DNA from: Pseudomonadota bacterium
Lineage (GTDB): Bacteria > Pseudomonadota > Gammaproteobacteria > Xanthomonadales > Rhodanobacteraceae
DNA length: 38,533 bases
NCBI GenBank assembly: GCA_023430685.1
Contig: JAEYZH010000172.1
Span: 1 to 38,533, forward strand
Direction of reading: 5' to 3'
The notes beneath the pieces are model-generated. The model worked only from the letters and a program-made list of their open reading frames with translations. It was not told the origin of the DNA and ran no database searches. Positions 20,313-29,250 of this stretch are shown here, one piece after another. The translations under genes were made by a program, and so were the position numbers. Every line of letters starts with the position of its first letter. Position 1 is the stretch's first letter.

Positions 20313-21364
20313 TAGCGGCTCCCCCGCGCTTCGGGCGTGACGACGGTCGTGCCCGCTCCGACCGGCGCGCGCACGTCGGGCGCGAGCGGCAGGTTCAGGA
20401 TGTTCTTGCCTTCGGAGAAATCGATGACCTTGGGCGTCGCGCCGACCACCTGTTCCATCGTCTCGAGGTAGAGGCGCTTGCGCGTGACCTCGGGCGCGAG
20501 GCGGTACTGCGATTCGACGAGGTTGAAGCGCTGCGCGTCGCCTTCGGCGCGCGCGATGCGCTCGCTCTTGTAGCCTTCCGCCTCCGCGCGCGCGGTGGCA
20601 GCGTCGCCGCGTGCCTCCGGCACCACCTGGCTCGCGTACGCCTTTGCTTCTTCCTCGAGGCGCTGCTTGTCCTGCAGGGCACGGTTGGCGTCGTCGAACG
20701 CGTCCTTCACTTCCTGCGGCGGCCGCACGTTCTGGAAGTTCAGCTCGGTGAGCACCAGGCCGGTCCTGTAACGGTCGAGCGTGGACTGCAGCAGCTTCTT
20801 CGCCTCCGCCATGAGCTCGGTGCGCTGGCCCGACAGGATCGTGTCCATGCTGCTGCTTCCGATCACGGTGCGCACCGCGCTCTCGGCGGCCTGGCCGAGC
20901 GTCGCATCGGGCTCGCGCACGCCGAACAGGAACAGCTGCGGCTCGAGCACGCGATACTGCACGTTGAAGTCGACCATCACGATGTTCTCGTCACGCGTGA
21001 GCATGCGCACCTGGTCGTTGGTCTGGAATACCGAGCCGATGTCGACCTTGCGCACGGTTTCGATCGGGCGCGGGAACTTGAGGTTGATGCCGGGCGTCAT
21101 CAGTCGCGAGAACTGGCCGAAGCGCAGCACCACGCCGGTTTCGCTCGCGTTGACGCGGACCAGGCTGTCGAACAGCGCCCACGCGATCAGGATGCCGATC
21201 AGCGCGGCCGAAAACCCGCCGCCGCCACCGCCGAACAGGCGATTGAACAGTTCGCGCAGGCGGCGTGCGACCGCATCGAAATCCGGCGACGGACCCTTGC
21301 CGCCGCCGTTGTCGCGCCACGGGTCGCGCTGCTTGCCGCCGCTGCCGGGTTCATTCCATGCCAT
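20312..21364 (-). CDS. hflK: FtsH protease activity modulator HflK
   Basis: Partner of HflC in the FtsH-regulating SPFH complex. The ATG at 21364 gives 350 residues starting MAWNEPGSGGKQRDPW, the characteristic HflK N-terminus; longer open frame upstream lacks this. Residues 1-50 are a Gly-rich cytosolic tail (GGGGGG at 46-51), then one membrane helix (about 53-71, SAALIGILIAWALFDSLV). The SPFH domain spans about 72-240 and includes TRDENIVMVDFNVQYRV. A long charged helix follows (about 240-310, ANRALQDKQRLEEEAKAYAS). It lies between hflX and hflC in the conserved cluster, with about 225 bases upstream to hflX. Confidence 0.95.
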   Translation of the reverse strand: MAWNEPGSGGKQRDPWRDNGGGKGPSPDFDAVARRLRELFNRLFGGGGGGFSAALIGILIAWALFDSLVRVNASETGVVLRFGQFSRLMTPGINLKFPRPIETVRKVDIGSVFQTNDQVRMLTRDENIVMVDFNVQYRVLEPQLFLFGVREPDATLGQAAESAVRTVIGSSSMDTILSGQRTELMAEAKKLLQSTLDRYRTGLVLTELNFQNVRPPQEVKDAFDDANRALQDKQRLEEEAKAYASQVVPEARGDAATARAEAEGYKSERIARAEGDAQRFNLVESQYRLAPEVTRKRLYLETMEQVVGATPKVIDFSEGKNILNLPLAPDVRAPVGAGTTVVTPEARGSR

Positions 21365-21589
21365 CGTCGCCTGCCTTTCGTGTCGCGCTCGGGCGCCGGC
21401 CCGATGCTGCGTCCGGAACCAGCCACATCTTGGAATCGGGGTGATGCCGCGGCAACACTGGATCGCCCGGTGCCGGAACGGCGTCTCGCATGGTCGGTTG
21501 CCGAACGATTGTAGGTAGGGCCACCGGCAGGGGCAAGCAAGTGCGGCCAATGCGCACGGGCGCCTGCTAGGTGCGGGCGCCTGCGCCGT

Positions 21590-22918
21590 TCAGTGCATGC
21601 GTTGGCGCAGCCACTCGCCGTCGCCGTCGGGCAGCCCGAACAGCGGCTCCACCAGCGCGCGCGGCGCATCGATGCGGATGTGCCAACCGTGTTCGTCCGC
21701 GTCCTCGCCCGCTACCACGCCGTGCGCATGCAGGCGCGCGCGCAGGCGGCCGGCGTCGACCGGCAGCCGCAGGTCGGTGCAGACGCGCTCCGCACCGAGG
21801 CGACGCGAGATCGCCTCGAGCAGGCCGTCGATGCCGGCGCGGTCGAGCGCGGACACCCAGGCGCGCGGAACCTCGCCGCCGTCGACATGGTCGACGCGCG
21901 CGGCCATCGGTGCCTGTTCGCGATCGGGACCTGCGTCTCCACGCGTACCGACGAGGTCGATCTTGTTGTACACGAGCACCTGCGGCAGCTCGTCGGCGCC
22001 GATTTCCTTCAGGACCGCCTCGACGTCGGCGATGCGCTGGTCGCGCTCGGGATCCGATGCATCGACGACGTGCAGCAGCAGGTCGGCGTCTCGCGCTTCC
22101 GCGAGCGTGGAGCGGAACGCGGCGACGAGGTCATGCGGCAAGTCGCGGATGAAACCGACGGTGTCGGCCAGCAGGAACGGGCCGCAGTCCATTCCGTCGA
22201 TCCGGCGCAGCGTCGGGTCGAGCGTCGCGAACAGCTGGTCCGCCGCGTAGACGGCCGCGCCGGTCAGCACGTTGAACAGCGTCGACTTGCCCGCGTTGGT
22301 GTAACCGACCAGCGCGACCACCGGCAGCGCGTTGCGCTGGCGCGAGCGACGCGCGGTCGCACGCTGCGTCTCGACCTTCTGCATGCGCTTCTGCAACTGC
22401 TTGACGCGCTCGCCGAGCAGGCGGCGGTCGAGCTCGAGCTGCGTTTCACCTGGCCCGCGCAGCCCGATCGCACCGCCGCGCTGGCGCTCGAGGTGGGTCC
22501 AGCCGCGCACGAGGCGCGTGGACATGTGCTTGAGCTGCGCGAGTTCGACCTGCAGCTTGCCTTCGTGCGAACGCGCACGCTGCGCGAAGATGTCGAGGAT
22601 CAGCCCGGTGCGATCGACGACCCGGCACTCGGTCAGCTTCTCGAGGTTGCGCTCCTGCACCGGGCTCAGCGCGTGGTTGACGAGAATCAGGTCCGCATCG
22701 AGCGCATGCCGGTGTTCGCGCAGTTCCTCGGCCTTGCCGCTGCCGACGAAATAGCGCGGATTGGGTTTTTCCACGCGTGCGCTGAGGCTGCCGACCACGC
22801 TCGCTCCTGCTGAGCGCGCGAGTTCGGCGAATTCTTCCAGCGCAACGGGGTCGGCGTGGCCGGGCGCCTGCGGTTGCAGCAGCAGGGCGCGTTCGCCTTT
22901 ACGGGATCGTTCGAACAG
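21590..22918 (-). CDS. hflX: GTPase HflX, probable CTG start
   Basis: A ribosome-associated GTPase of the Obg-HflX family that splits stalled ribosomes under stress. I place the start at CTG 22918: it is preceded at six bases by AAGGTGA (22925-22931), a stop lies just upstream, and the added residues (LFERSRKGERALLL) match the conserved N-terminus of Xanthomonadales HflX. This gives 442 residues. The first ATG/GTG-type start, GTG at 22798, would remove 40 conserved residues. The HflX domain contains RTGLILDIFAQRARSHEGKL; a coiled linker follows. In the G domain, G1 is GYTNAGKST (205-213), G3 is DTVGF, and G4 is NKID. It is 72 bases downstream of hfq. Confidence 0.92.
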   Translation of the reverse strand: MFERSRKGERALLLQPQAPGHADPVALEEFAELARSAGASVVGSLSARVEKPNPRYFVGSGKAEELREHRHALDADLILVNHALSPVQERNLEKLTECRVVDRTGLILDIFAQRARSHEGKLQVELAQLKHMSTRLVRGWTHLERQRGGAIGLRGPGETQLELDRRLLGERVKQLQKRMQKVETQRATARRSRQRNALPVVALVGYTNAGKSTLFNVLTGAAVYAADQLFATLDPTLRRIDGMDCGPFLLADTVGFIRDLPHDLVAAFRSTLAEARDADLLLHVVDASDPERDQRIADVEAVLKEIGADELPQVLVYNKIDLVGTRGDAGPDREQAPMAARVDHVDGGEVPRAWVSALDRAGIDGLLEAISRRLGAERVCTDLRLPVDAGRLRARLHAHGVVAGEDADEHGWHIRIDAPRALVEPLFGLPDGDGEWLRQRMH

Positions 22919-22990
22919 CGGGATTCACCTTGGATGGGCGTAGTCGCCCCTTCATGCGGCCGCATGCGGCCGCTTCAAGCCCGCGGGCGC

Positions 22991-23269
22991 TCAGGCATCG
23001 GCATCCGAAGGGGCGTCGGCCGCGGCCGCGCCCGGCGCGCCATGGCCCTCGACGCCGCCGACGCGCACGTTGCGCGACGGCACCACCGTCGAGATCGCGT
23101 GCTTGTAGACCATCTGGCTGACGGTATTGCGCAACAGCACGACGAACTGGTCGAACGACTCGACCGTGCCCTGCAGCTTGATGCCATTGACGAGGTAGAT
23201 CGAAACCGGCACGCGCTCGCGACGCAACGCATTCAGGAACGGATCCTGCAACGACTGCCCTTTGGACAT
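22991..23269 (-). CDS. hfq: RNA chaperone Hfq
   Basis: The hexameric Sm-like RNA chaperone that pairs small RNAs with mRNAs. The 92-residue protein starts MSKGQSLQDPFLNALRRERV and has Sm1 (VPVSIYLVNGIKLQGTVESF) and Sm2 (VYKHAISTVVPSRNV). The proximal-face residues Q8, F42 and the YKHA motif are present. The C-terminal tail (about 70-92) is short and made of Ala, Gly and Asp. The ribosome site is AAGGAG, about nine bases before the ATG. It lies between miaA (153 bases upstream) and hflX (72 bases downstream), its usual position. Confidence 0.97.
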   Translation of the reverse strand: MSKGQSLQDPFLNALRRERVPVSIYLVNGIKLQGTVESFDQFVVLLRNTVSQMVYKHAISTVVPSRNVRVGGVEGHGAPGAAAADAPSDADA

Positions 23270-23422
23270 GGTCTTGTTCTCCTTGCAATTCGATCATCCG
23301 AACCGGGAAAAAACCGCCGCCCGCACCACACCGCCCCTGCGCACGGCCCGGTTCAACACGCATTCAGTTAGCGGCATCTTAATGGCTTGCCCGGGCAAAA
23401 GGAATCGACGCAGCGCACAGTC

Positions 23423-24394
23423 TCAGCGTGGCGCTGCAAGTCCCAGGAACAACTCCACTGCATCGACCGCAATTTCGGCAAACGATGCGCGATCCGGATC
23501 GATCGTGCGCGCATCGAGCTCGCTTCGAAGCCACGTGAGCTGGCGTTTCGCGAGTTGCCGCGTCGCGAAGATCCCGCGCTCTCGAAATGTCGCGAAGGGT
23601 TCGCTGCCATCAAGATGCGGCCACGCCTGGCGATAGCCGACCGCACGCATCGCGGGCAGGTCCGGATCGAATCCGGGGCTCGCACGCAGGCGCCGTGCCT
23701 CGTCGAGGAAACCCTGCTCCAGCATCAGGTCGAAGCGCTGCGCAATGCGGGCATGCAGGCGGCCGCGATCGCCGGGCACGAGCGCAAGCTTCAGCACCCG
23801 CCAGGGCAGCCGGCGGCGACTGCTGGCCTGCTGCGCCGAGAGCGGGCGACCCGTGAGCTCGATCACTTCGAGGGCCCGCTGGATGCGTTGAGCGTCGCGC
23901 GGACGAATGCGACTCGCGGCGACCGGGTCGAGTCGTGCGAGTCGCGCATGCAGCGCGGGCCAGCCTTCGTCGTCGGCCTCGCCTGCAAGCCGTGCGCGCA
24001 GCGCGGGGTCGGCATCGGGCAGCGCCGACAACCCGTGCTCGAGCGCGCGGAAATAGAGCCCGGTCCCTCCGACCAGCAGCGGCACGCGGCCGCCGCGCGC
24101 GATCGTGGTCATCGCGGCGAGGGCGTCTTCGCGGAAATTCGCAGCCGAATAGGGCTCGGTCGGTTCACGGATGTCGACCAGCGCGTGCGGGTGGCGTGCA
24201 AGCGTGGCCGCATCGGGCTTGGCCGCGCCGATGTCGAGGCCGCGGTACACGAGGGCGGAATCGACACTCGCGAGCGCGAGCGGAAAGCGCTCCGCGAGCG
24301 CGCACGCGAGCGCGGTCTTGCCGCTCGCGGTCGGGCCCATCAGGAAGATCGCCGGTGGACGCCGGTCGACGCGATCGGCCCCGGCCGAGGTCAC
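23423..24394 (-). CDS. miaA: tRNA dimethylallyltransferase MiaA
   Basis: This enzyme adds a dimethylallyl group to N6 of A37 in tRNAs that read codons starting with U. From GTG 24394 the protein has 323 residues. The P-loop is GPTASGKT (residues 20-27). The substrate-channel motifs DSALVYRGLDIGAAKP and VGGTGLYFRAL are clear, as are DAQRIQRALEV and the C-terminal AVGYRQ and TRQLAKRQLTWLR. The GTG overlaps the TGA of the receiver-domain gene by four bases (GTGA), so translation is probably coupled. It is followed by hfq. A second GTG nine codons in is a possible alternative start. Confidence 0.95.
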   Translation of the reverse strand: MTSAGADRVDRRPPAIFLMGPTASGKTALACALAERFPLALASVDSALVYRGLDIGAAKPDAATLARHPHALVDIREPTEPYSAANFREDALAAMTTIARGGRVPLLVGGTGLYFRALEHGLSALPDADPALRARLAGEADDEGWPALHARLARLDPVAASRIRPRDAQRIQRALEVIELTGRPLSAQQASSRRRLPWRVLKLALVPGDRGRLHARIAQRFDLMLEQGFLDEARRLRASPGFDPDLPAMRAVGYRQAWPHLDGSEPFATFRERGIFATRQLAKRQLTWLRSELDARTIDPDRASFAEIAVDAVELFLGLAAPR

Positions 24395-24930
24395 GGCAGG
24401 CTGCCCGTCTCCTGCGCGTGCGCGGCGTTCGACGCGGCCTGCAGCCCGTGCCGGCGCGGAAGCAGCGAGACGTCGAGCAGTCGTTCGATGCGCGAGAACA
24501 CTTCGGCGCGCGAGAACGGCTTCTTCATGAAATCGTCGGCCCCGATGCGCTGTGCGTAGAACTGCTCGGTCGCCTGCTCGTTGCCGCTCATCATGATGAT
24601 CGGGATCCCGCGGGTCTCCGGCTGCCGGCGCAGGAGGCGCAGCGCGGAAAAGCCGCTCATGCCGGGCAGCACGATGTCGAGGAAGATCAGGTCGGGCTGT
24701 TCGGCCTTGGCGATCTCGGTGCCCTGCTCCGCATCGGCGGCTTCCAGCACGACGTAACCGTTCTGTCGCAGCATGCGCGCGAGCATCGCCACCACGGTGG
24801 CCGAATCGTCGACCACGAGCACGCGCATGCCGCCGCGCGCATTCAGGCGCGGCTTGCCGCGCCGCCCCGCCGGGTCCCCGGCGGCCGCGCCCGCGCCGAA
24901 CAGGCGTTTCAGAAATGTCCACAAAGCCAC
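24391..24930 (-). CDS. Stand-alone response-regulator receiver protein
   Basis: A 179-residue protein with one CheY-like receiver domain. It starts at GTG with GGAGGGGGG about seven bases upstream. Residues 1-34 form a basic/Gly-rich lead (ALWTFLKRLFGAGAAAGDPA), possibly amphipathic. The receiver (about 35-155) has the acidic pair D41-D42 (VVDDSATVVAML), the phospho-acceptor D85 (LIFLDIVLPGMSG), S115 in the position of the conserved Thr/Ser (MMSGNE) and K137 (FMKKPF). There is no DNA-binding or enzymatic output domain; the last 25 residues are low complexity. It resembles PilG/PilH-type regulators, but no histidine kinase is nearby. It overlaps miaA by four bases, an unusual upstream partner for that gene. 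Confidence 0.88.
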   Translation of the reverse strand: MALWTFLKRLFGAGAAAGDPAGRRGKPRLNARGGMRVLVVDDSATVVAMLARMLRQNGYVVLEAADAEQGTEIAKAEQPDLIFLDIVLPGMSGFSALRLLRRQPETRGIPIIMMSGNEQATEQFYAQRIGADDFMKKPFSRAEVFSRIERLLDVSLLPRRHGLQAASNAAHAQETGSLP

Positions 24931-25464
24931 GGTCAGCCCCCCTCCGACCTCCCCCGACGGCTAGTGTCTGCGCAATGGGGCGGCCGCACAAGCGAACTGG
25001 TCGCGGTTCGGGCGGCCCCTGGTCGGCTGACCCCGCCCCGGCGCCGCCTCCGCGGCGCGCGCGCCGGTCCACGCGGCAACTCGCCCGTGCACGCGCGCCT
25101 CGTGCGATCCGGCCCCGCGGTTACGGCCGGCTGCATGACCGCGACGCCCCACGCCCGAGCAACCGGCCAGGTCGCAACGACGGCGCGCCGCGCGATCGTC
25201 ATGGCGAAACGCGCCGCACCCACCGGCCTCGTGCGGACAGCGTGTGATCCCGGGGTACTCCGCTCCAGCTTCCGCGGCCTGCCACGAAGCACGCGCAGCG
25301 CGCAGGCCCCGCCAACGGTTTCGCCGCGCACGCGCACGTCGTGCGGGGTGATCGCTCGAACAACGCGCGGCGACGCACGTGCGCGTCCGCTGCACCTGCC
25401 GCGTCGCGCAACCGCGGCGCCGACGTATAATCGAAAGATTCGCCCCGCAACCGCGAGTCCCTCC
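24931..25464. other. 534-base intergenic region between the receiver gene and tdh
   Basis: This is the divergent space between the receiver-domain gene (minus) and tdh (plus). It is very GC-rich and holds long open frames in several phases, but none has a family motif, coding-like composition or ribosome site. Besides the ribosome site of the receiver gene (about 24937-24955) and the tdh -10 element at its right edge, I see no gene, RNA or repeat. Confidence 0.6.
25426..25431 (+). promoter_or_regulatory. -10 element upstream of tdh
   Basis: A perfect TATAAT lies 33 bases before the tdh ATG. The region 16-18 bases further upstream (around 25403-25409) does not resemble TTGACA, so the promoter may depend on an activator or be weak. 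Confidence 0.5.
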
Positions 25465-26499
25465 ATGACGCAGACGATGAAGGCCCTGGTCAAGCGCGAA
25501 GCCGCGCGCGGGATCTGGATGGAACAGGTGCCGCTGCCGGAGATCGGGCCGAACGACGTGCTGGTCAAGCTCGAGAAGACCGCGATCTGCGGCACCGATC
25601 TGCACATCTACAAGTGGGACGAGTGGTCGCAGCGGACGATCAAGCCGGGCCTCGTGATCGGACACGAGTTCGTCGGCCGCATCGTGGACATCGGCGCCGG
25701 CGTGCGCGGCTACAGCCTCGGCCAGCGCGTGTCGGCCGAAGGCCACATCGTCTGCGGCGTCTGCCGCAACTGCCGCGCGGGTCGCCAGCACCTGTGCCCG
25801 AACACGATCGGCATCGGCGTCAACCGCAACGGCGCATTCGCCGAATACATCGCGATGCCCGCCTCCAACCTGTGGCCGATCCCGGACCAGATCCCGAGCG
25901 AGCTCGCCGCGTTCTTCGATCCCTACGGCAACGCGGCGCATTGCGCGCTCGAGTTCGACGTGATCGGCGAAGACGTGCTGATCACCGGCGCGGGGCCGAT
26001 CGGCATCATCGCGGCCGGCATCTGCAAGCACGTCGGCGCGCGCAACGTGGTGGTCACCGACGTCAACGACTACCGCCTCAAGCTCGCCGCCGACATGGGC
26101 GCGACGCGCGTGGTCAACGTGTCCAAGCAGTCCGTGCGCGAGGTGGTCAAGGACCTGCACATGGAGGGCTTCGACGTCGCGCTCGAGATGAGCGGCAACC
26201 CGCGTGCGTTCAACGACATGCTCGACGTGATGTACCACGGCGGCAAGGTCGCGCTGCTCGGCATCCTGCCCAACGGCGCCGGCATCGACTGGGACAAGGT
26301 GATCTTCAAGGGCCTCACGCTGCATGGCATCTACGGACGCCGCATGTACGAGACCTGGTACAAGATGACGCAGATGGTGCTGACCGGCTTCCCGCTGCAG
26401 AAGGTGCTCACCCACCAGATCCACATCGATGATTTCCAGAGGGGTTTCGACCTCATGGATTCAGGCCACTGCGGCAAGGTCGTCTGCTCCTGGAACTGA
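25465..26499 (+). CDS. tdh: L-threonine 3-dehydrogenase
   Basis: A zinc-dependent medium-chain dehydrogenase that oxidises L-threonine to 2-amino-3-ketobutyrate with NAD, the first step of the threonine-to-glycine route. The 344-residue protein matches the family. The catalytic zinc ligands are in CGTDLHIY (Cys about 41) and GHEFVG (His about 66, Glu). The four structural-zinc cysteines occur in CGVCRNCRAGRQHLC. The NAD fold has GAGPIGIIAAG, and the adenine-ribose acid is in VVTDVNDYR. The C-terminus GHCGKVVCSWN fits Tdh. The ATG was chosen because it precedes the conserved MKALVK opening; open frame further upstream is non-coding. kbl is not adjacent; tilS follows after 16 bases. Confidence 0.96.
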   Translation: MTQTMKALVKREAARGIWMEQVPLPEIGPNDVLVKLEKTAICGTDLHIYKWDEWSQRTIKPGLVIGHEFVGRIVDIGAGVRGYSLGQRVSAEGHIVCGVCRNCRAGRQHLCPNTIGIGVNRNGAFAEYIAMPASNLWPIPDQIPSELAAFFDPYGNAAHCALEFDVIGEDVLITGAGPIGIIAAGICKHVGARNVVVTDVNDYRLKLAADMGATRVVNVSKQSVREVVKDLHMEGFDVALEMSGNPRAFNDMLDVMYHGGKVALLGILPNGAGIDWDKVIFKGLTLHGIYGRRMYETWYKMTQMVLTGFPLQKVLTHQIHIDDFQRGFDLMDSGHCGKVVCSWN

Positions 26500-26515
26500 C
26501 GACGACCGCCCGGAC

Positions 26516-27883
26516 ATGCCCATCCGCCGCATCCGCGAGCTGATCGATTCCTCGCTCGCCGACCTGGCGCCCGCGCCCCTGCTGGTTGCATTCAGCGGCG
26601 GCCTCGACTCGCACGTGCTGCTGCATGCGCTCGCCGCCTCGCCGGTTGCGGTCGCGCGCAGCCTGCGCGCGGTCTACATCGACCACGGCCTGCAGGACGA
26701 CAGCGCGCAATGGGCCGAACGTTGCCTCGGCTATGCGCGCGCGATCGGGGTGGAGTTGCTCGTCTGCGAAGTCGACGTCGTGCGCCGCAGCGGGCTCGGG
26801 CTCGAAGCCAGCGCGCGGCGCGCGCGCTACGCGAAGATCGAGACGCTGCTCAGCGACGGCGAAGTGGTCGCGCTCGCGCACCACCGCGACGACCAGGCCG
26901 AGACCGTGCTGATGAAGCTGCTGCGCGGCGCGGGCCCCGAGGGCATCGGCGCGATGCGGCCGCTGCGCCGCCTCGGCCGCGGCTGGGCCTGGCGCCCGCT
27001 GCTCGGCATGCCGCGCGCGGCGCTGCGCGAGTACGCCGAGCATCACGGGCTCGGCTGGATCAACGATCCGAGCAATGCGGACCAGTCCATCGACCGCAAC
27101 TACCTGCGCATGCAGGTGCTGCCGCGCATCGTGCGCAGGTGGCCCGAGGCCGAGAGCAGCATCGCGCAGAGCGCCGCGTGGGCGCGCGCCGCATCCGAGT
27201 TCATCGAGGCCGAGGCCGAACGCGCGCTCGCGCGCATCCAGGGACTGGATCCGACCACGCTCGACTTCCGCGAGTGGCTCGCGTTGCCGAGCGCGCTGCG
27301 CGATCCGGTATTGCGGCGATGGCTGCGCACGCTGGATCTGCCCGAACCGACCCACTACCAGGCTGCCGAGCTCGTGCGCCAGCTCGGCGAGGCTGCCGAG
27401 GACCGGCAGCCTTGCGTGCGCTGGCCCGGCACCGAACTCCGGCGCTACCGCGAACTGCTGCATGCCCTCGCGCCGCTGCAGTTCCCGCCGCTCGACTGGA
27501 TCGCCCCGTTCGACGGCGGGCCGCTCGCGTTGCCGCTCGACCTCGGCACGTTGCGACTCGCCGGCCTCGCCCATCCCCTGCGCGTGCCGTTGCACGTGCG
27601 CTTCCGGCGTGGCGGCGAAAGCCTGCGCCTCGCGAGCGGCGGGCACGCGCGCGAGCTGCGCGACCTGTTCCAGGAAGCCGGCATCCCGCCGTGGCAACGC
27701 GGCCGCCTGCCGCTGCTGTTCGACGACGACGATGTGCTCGTCGCGGTGGCCGACCTGTGGCGATCCGAAGAGGCTGCGCGAGCACTGGGTGGCGCCGACG
27801 TGCGCATCGAATGGGAAGCGACGCAGGCGGCGGCGAGGCGCAGCGCGGCCAAGCCGATTGATCTTGACCGCGTGCTGAGCTAG
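26516..27883 (+). CDS. tilS: tRNA(Ile)-lysidine synthetase TilS
   Basis: An ATP-dependent PP-loop enzyme that converts C34 to lysidine in tRNA-Ile(CAU) so that it reads AUA. The 455-residue protein begins MPIRRIRELIDSSLADLAPA. The PP-loop is SGGLDS (residues 27-32). The N-terminal domain also shows YIDHGLQ and AHHRDDQAETVLMKLLRGAG. The tRNA-contacting segment has WINDPSNADQSIDRNYLRMQ. TilS-specific middle and C-terminal domains follow, with RFRRGGESLRL and ELRDLFQEAGIPPWQRGRLP near the end. The start is the first ATG after the tdh stop; the spacing suggests the two are co-transcribed. In E. coli it follows accA instead, so the tdh link is local. Confidence 0.94.
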   Translation: MPIRRIRELIDSSLADLAPAPLLVAFSGGLDSHVLLHALAASPVAVARSLRAVYIDHGLQDDSAQWAERCLGYARAIGVELLVCEVDVVRRSGLGLEASARRARYAKIETLLSDGEVVALAHHRDDQAETVLMKLLRGAGPEGIGAMRPLRRLGRGWAWRPLLGMPRAALREYAEHHGLGWINDPSNADQSIDRNYLRMQVLPRIVRRWPEAESSIAQSAAWARAASEFIEAEAERALARIQGLDPTTLDFREWLALPSALRDPVLRRWLRTLDLPEPTHYQAAELVRQLGEAAEDRQPCVRWPGTELRRYRELLHALAPLQFPPLDWIAPFDGGPLALPLDLGTLRLAGLAHPLRVPLHVRFRRGGESLRLASGGHARELRDLFQEAGIPPWQRGRLPLLFDDDDVLVAVADLWRSEEAARALGGADVRIEWEATQAAARRSAAKPIDLDRVLS

Positions 27884-27894
27884 CGTTCGCGCCC

Positions 27895-28146
27895 ATGCCC
27901 AACCCACCCGCCGATACCCCGCAGGTCGCCGAGTTCGAGAAGTCGCTCGACGAGCTCGAGCAACTCGTGGTCCGGATGGAACACGGCGAACTCAGCCTCG
28001 ACGATTCGCTGCAGTCGTTCGAACGTGGCATCGCGCTGTATCGCAACTGCCAGGGCGCGCTCGAACAGGCACGCCAGCGCGTCAGCCTGCTGCTCGATCC
28101 GGCCGCGCCCGAGGCCGCGCGCCCGTTCGAGCCCGACGTACCGTGA
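27895..28146 (+). CDS. xseB: Exodeoxyribonuclease VII small subunit
   Basis: The small, helical subunit of exonuclease VII, which degrades single-stranded DNA together with the large subunit XseA. The 83-residue protein has the family core: FEKSLDELEQLVVRMEHGEL, then SLDDSLQSFERGIAL (roughly residues 14-48), followed by YRNCQGALEQARQRV. It starts 11 bases after the tilS stop. xseA is not in the window. The xseB-ispA order is common in gammaproteobacteria. The roughly 210 bases after it contain no other recognisable gene. Confidence 0.94.
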   Translation: MPNPPADTPQVAEFEKSLDELEQLVVRMEHGELSLDDSLQSFERGIALYRNCQGALEQARQRVSLLLDPAAPEAARPFEPDVP

Positions 28147-28356
28147 CGGGTGCCATCGTCGATGACGGCGCTGCCGGGTGACATCGACTCTCTGCGGCCG
28201 CGGGGCTTGGCACGATTGCGGAAGCGCCATCCATCGTCGCATTCCTCGTCACGAGCGTGACGTCGCCGGCGGCAGGCCGACTGCCGTGCGCGGCGCGTGC
28301 CCGTCCGCTTTCCGACCGCCACGCGGCGCCTCGACCCCGTCCCACACGAGAACCCC

Positions 28357-29250
28357 TTGAGCGAACTCACCGCTGACCTGCTCGCGTTGTCCGCGCGTGC
28401 CGACCAGGCACTCGCGCGTGCGTTGCCGCCGGATGCGCAGCCGCCCGTCGAGCTGCACCGGGCGATGCGCTATGCGGTGCTCGGCGGAGGCAAGCGGCTG
28501 CGGCCGTTGCTCGTGTACGTGACCGGACGCGCGTTCGACGCGCCGCTCGAGGTGCTGGACGCCTGCGCGGTCGCGGTCGAGGTGATCCATGCGTACTCGC
28601 TCGTGCACGACGACCTTCCCGCGATGGACGACGACGCGCTGCGGCGTGGTCGCCCGACTTGCCATGTCGCGTTCGGGGAAGCGATGGCGATCCTCGCGGG
28701 CGATGCGCTGCAGGCGCTCGCGTTCGAGGTACTCGCCAACGATCCCGCGCTTGCCGTGGGGGCCGCGACCCGGCTCGAGATGCTGCGCGTGCTCGCGACC
28801 GCCTGCGGCTCGCATGGGATGGCCGGCGGCCAGGCGTTCGACCTCGCCGCGGTCGGAAGGCCGCTCGCGGCGAGCGAGCTCGAACGCATGCATGTGTACA
28901 AGACCGGCGCCTTGATTCGCGCCTCGGTGCAGCTCGGAGCGCTCGCAGCCGGCTGCGACGATCCGCGCGTGCTCGCCGCGCTCGACGAGTACGGCCATGC
29001 GATCGGCCTCGCATTCCAGGTCCGCGACGACCTGCTCGACATCGAGGCCGCCAGCGAGCAGCTCGGCAAGACCGCCGGCAAGGACAGCGCGGCGAACAAG
29101 CCGACCTATCCCTCGATCCTCGGCCTCGAGGCGTCGCGCGCCGAACTCGCGCGACTCACCGCGCGCGCTGTCGCGGCGACTGACGTGATCGGCGAGCGCG
29201 CGCGCGGCCTGCGCGATCTCGCGCGCTTCGTCGCCGACCGCAACGCCTGA
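28357..29250 (+). CDS. ispA: Farnesyl diphosphate synthase (short-chain polyprenyl synthase)
   Basis: Condenses dimethylallyl or geranyl diphosphate with isopentenyl diphosphate to make farnesyl diphosphate. I prefer the TTG at 28357, giving 297 residues that begin LSELTADLLALSARADQALA; a GTG 60 bases upstream would add an atypical Pro/Arg-rich stretch. Motifs: GGGKRLRPLLVY (about 42-53), the first Asp-rich motif in SLVHDDLPAMDDDALRRGRP, GGQAFDL, and the second Asp-rich motif in FQVRDDLLDIE, followed by GKTAGKDSAANKPTYPS. These match bacterial IspA. Upstream xseB is about 210 bases away. dxs, its frequent neighbour, is absent; a peptide transporter follows instead. Confidence 0.93.
   Translation: MSELTADLLALSARADQALARALPPDAQPPVELHRAMRYAVLGGGKRLRPLLVYVTGRAFDAPLEVLDACAVAVEVIHAYSLVHDDLPAMDDDALRRGRPTCHVAFGEAMAILAGDALQALAFEVLANDPALAVGAATRLEMLRVLATACGSHGMAGGQAFDLAAVGRPLAASELERMHVYKTGALIRASVQLGALAAGCDDPRVLAALDEYGHAIGLAFQVRDDLLDIEAASEQLGKTAGKDSAANKPTYPSILGLEASRAELARLTARAVAATDVIGERARGLRDLARFVADRNA

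Noticed and set aside
24961..25425. Possible small genes in the receiver-tdh gap
   Set aside because: Open frames exist in several phases, but none has a ribosome site, a recognisable motif or non-shadow composition.
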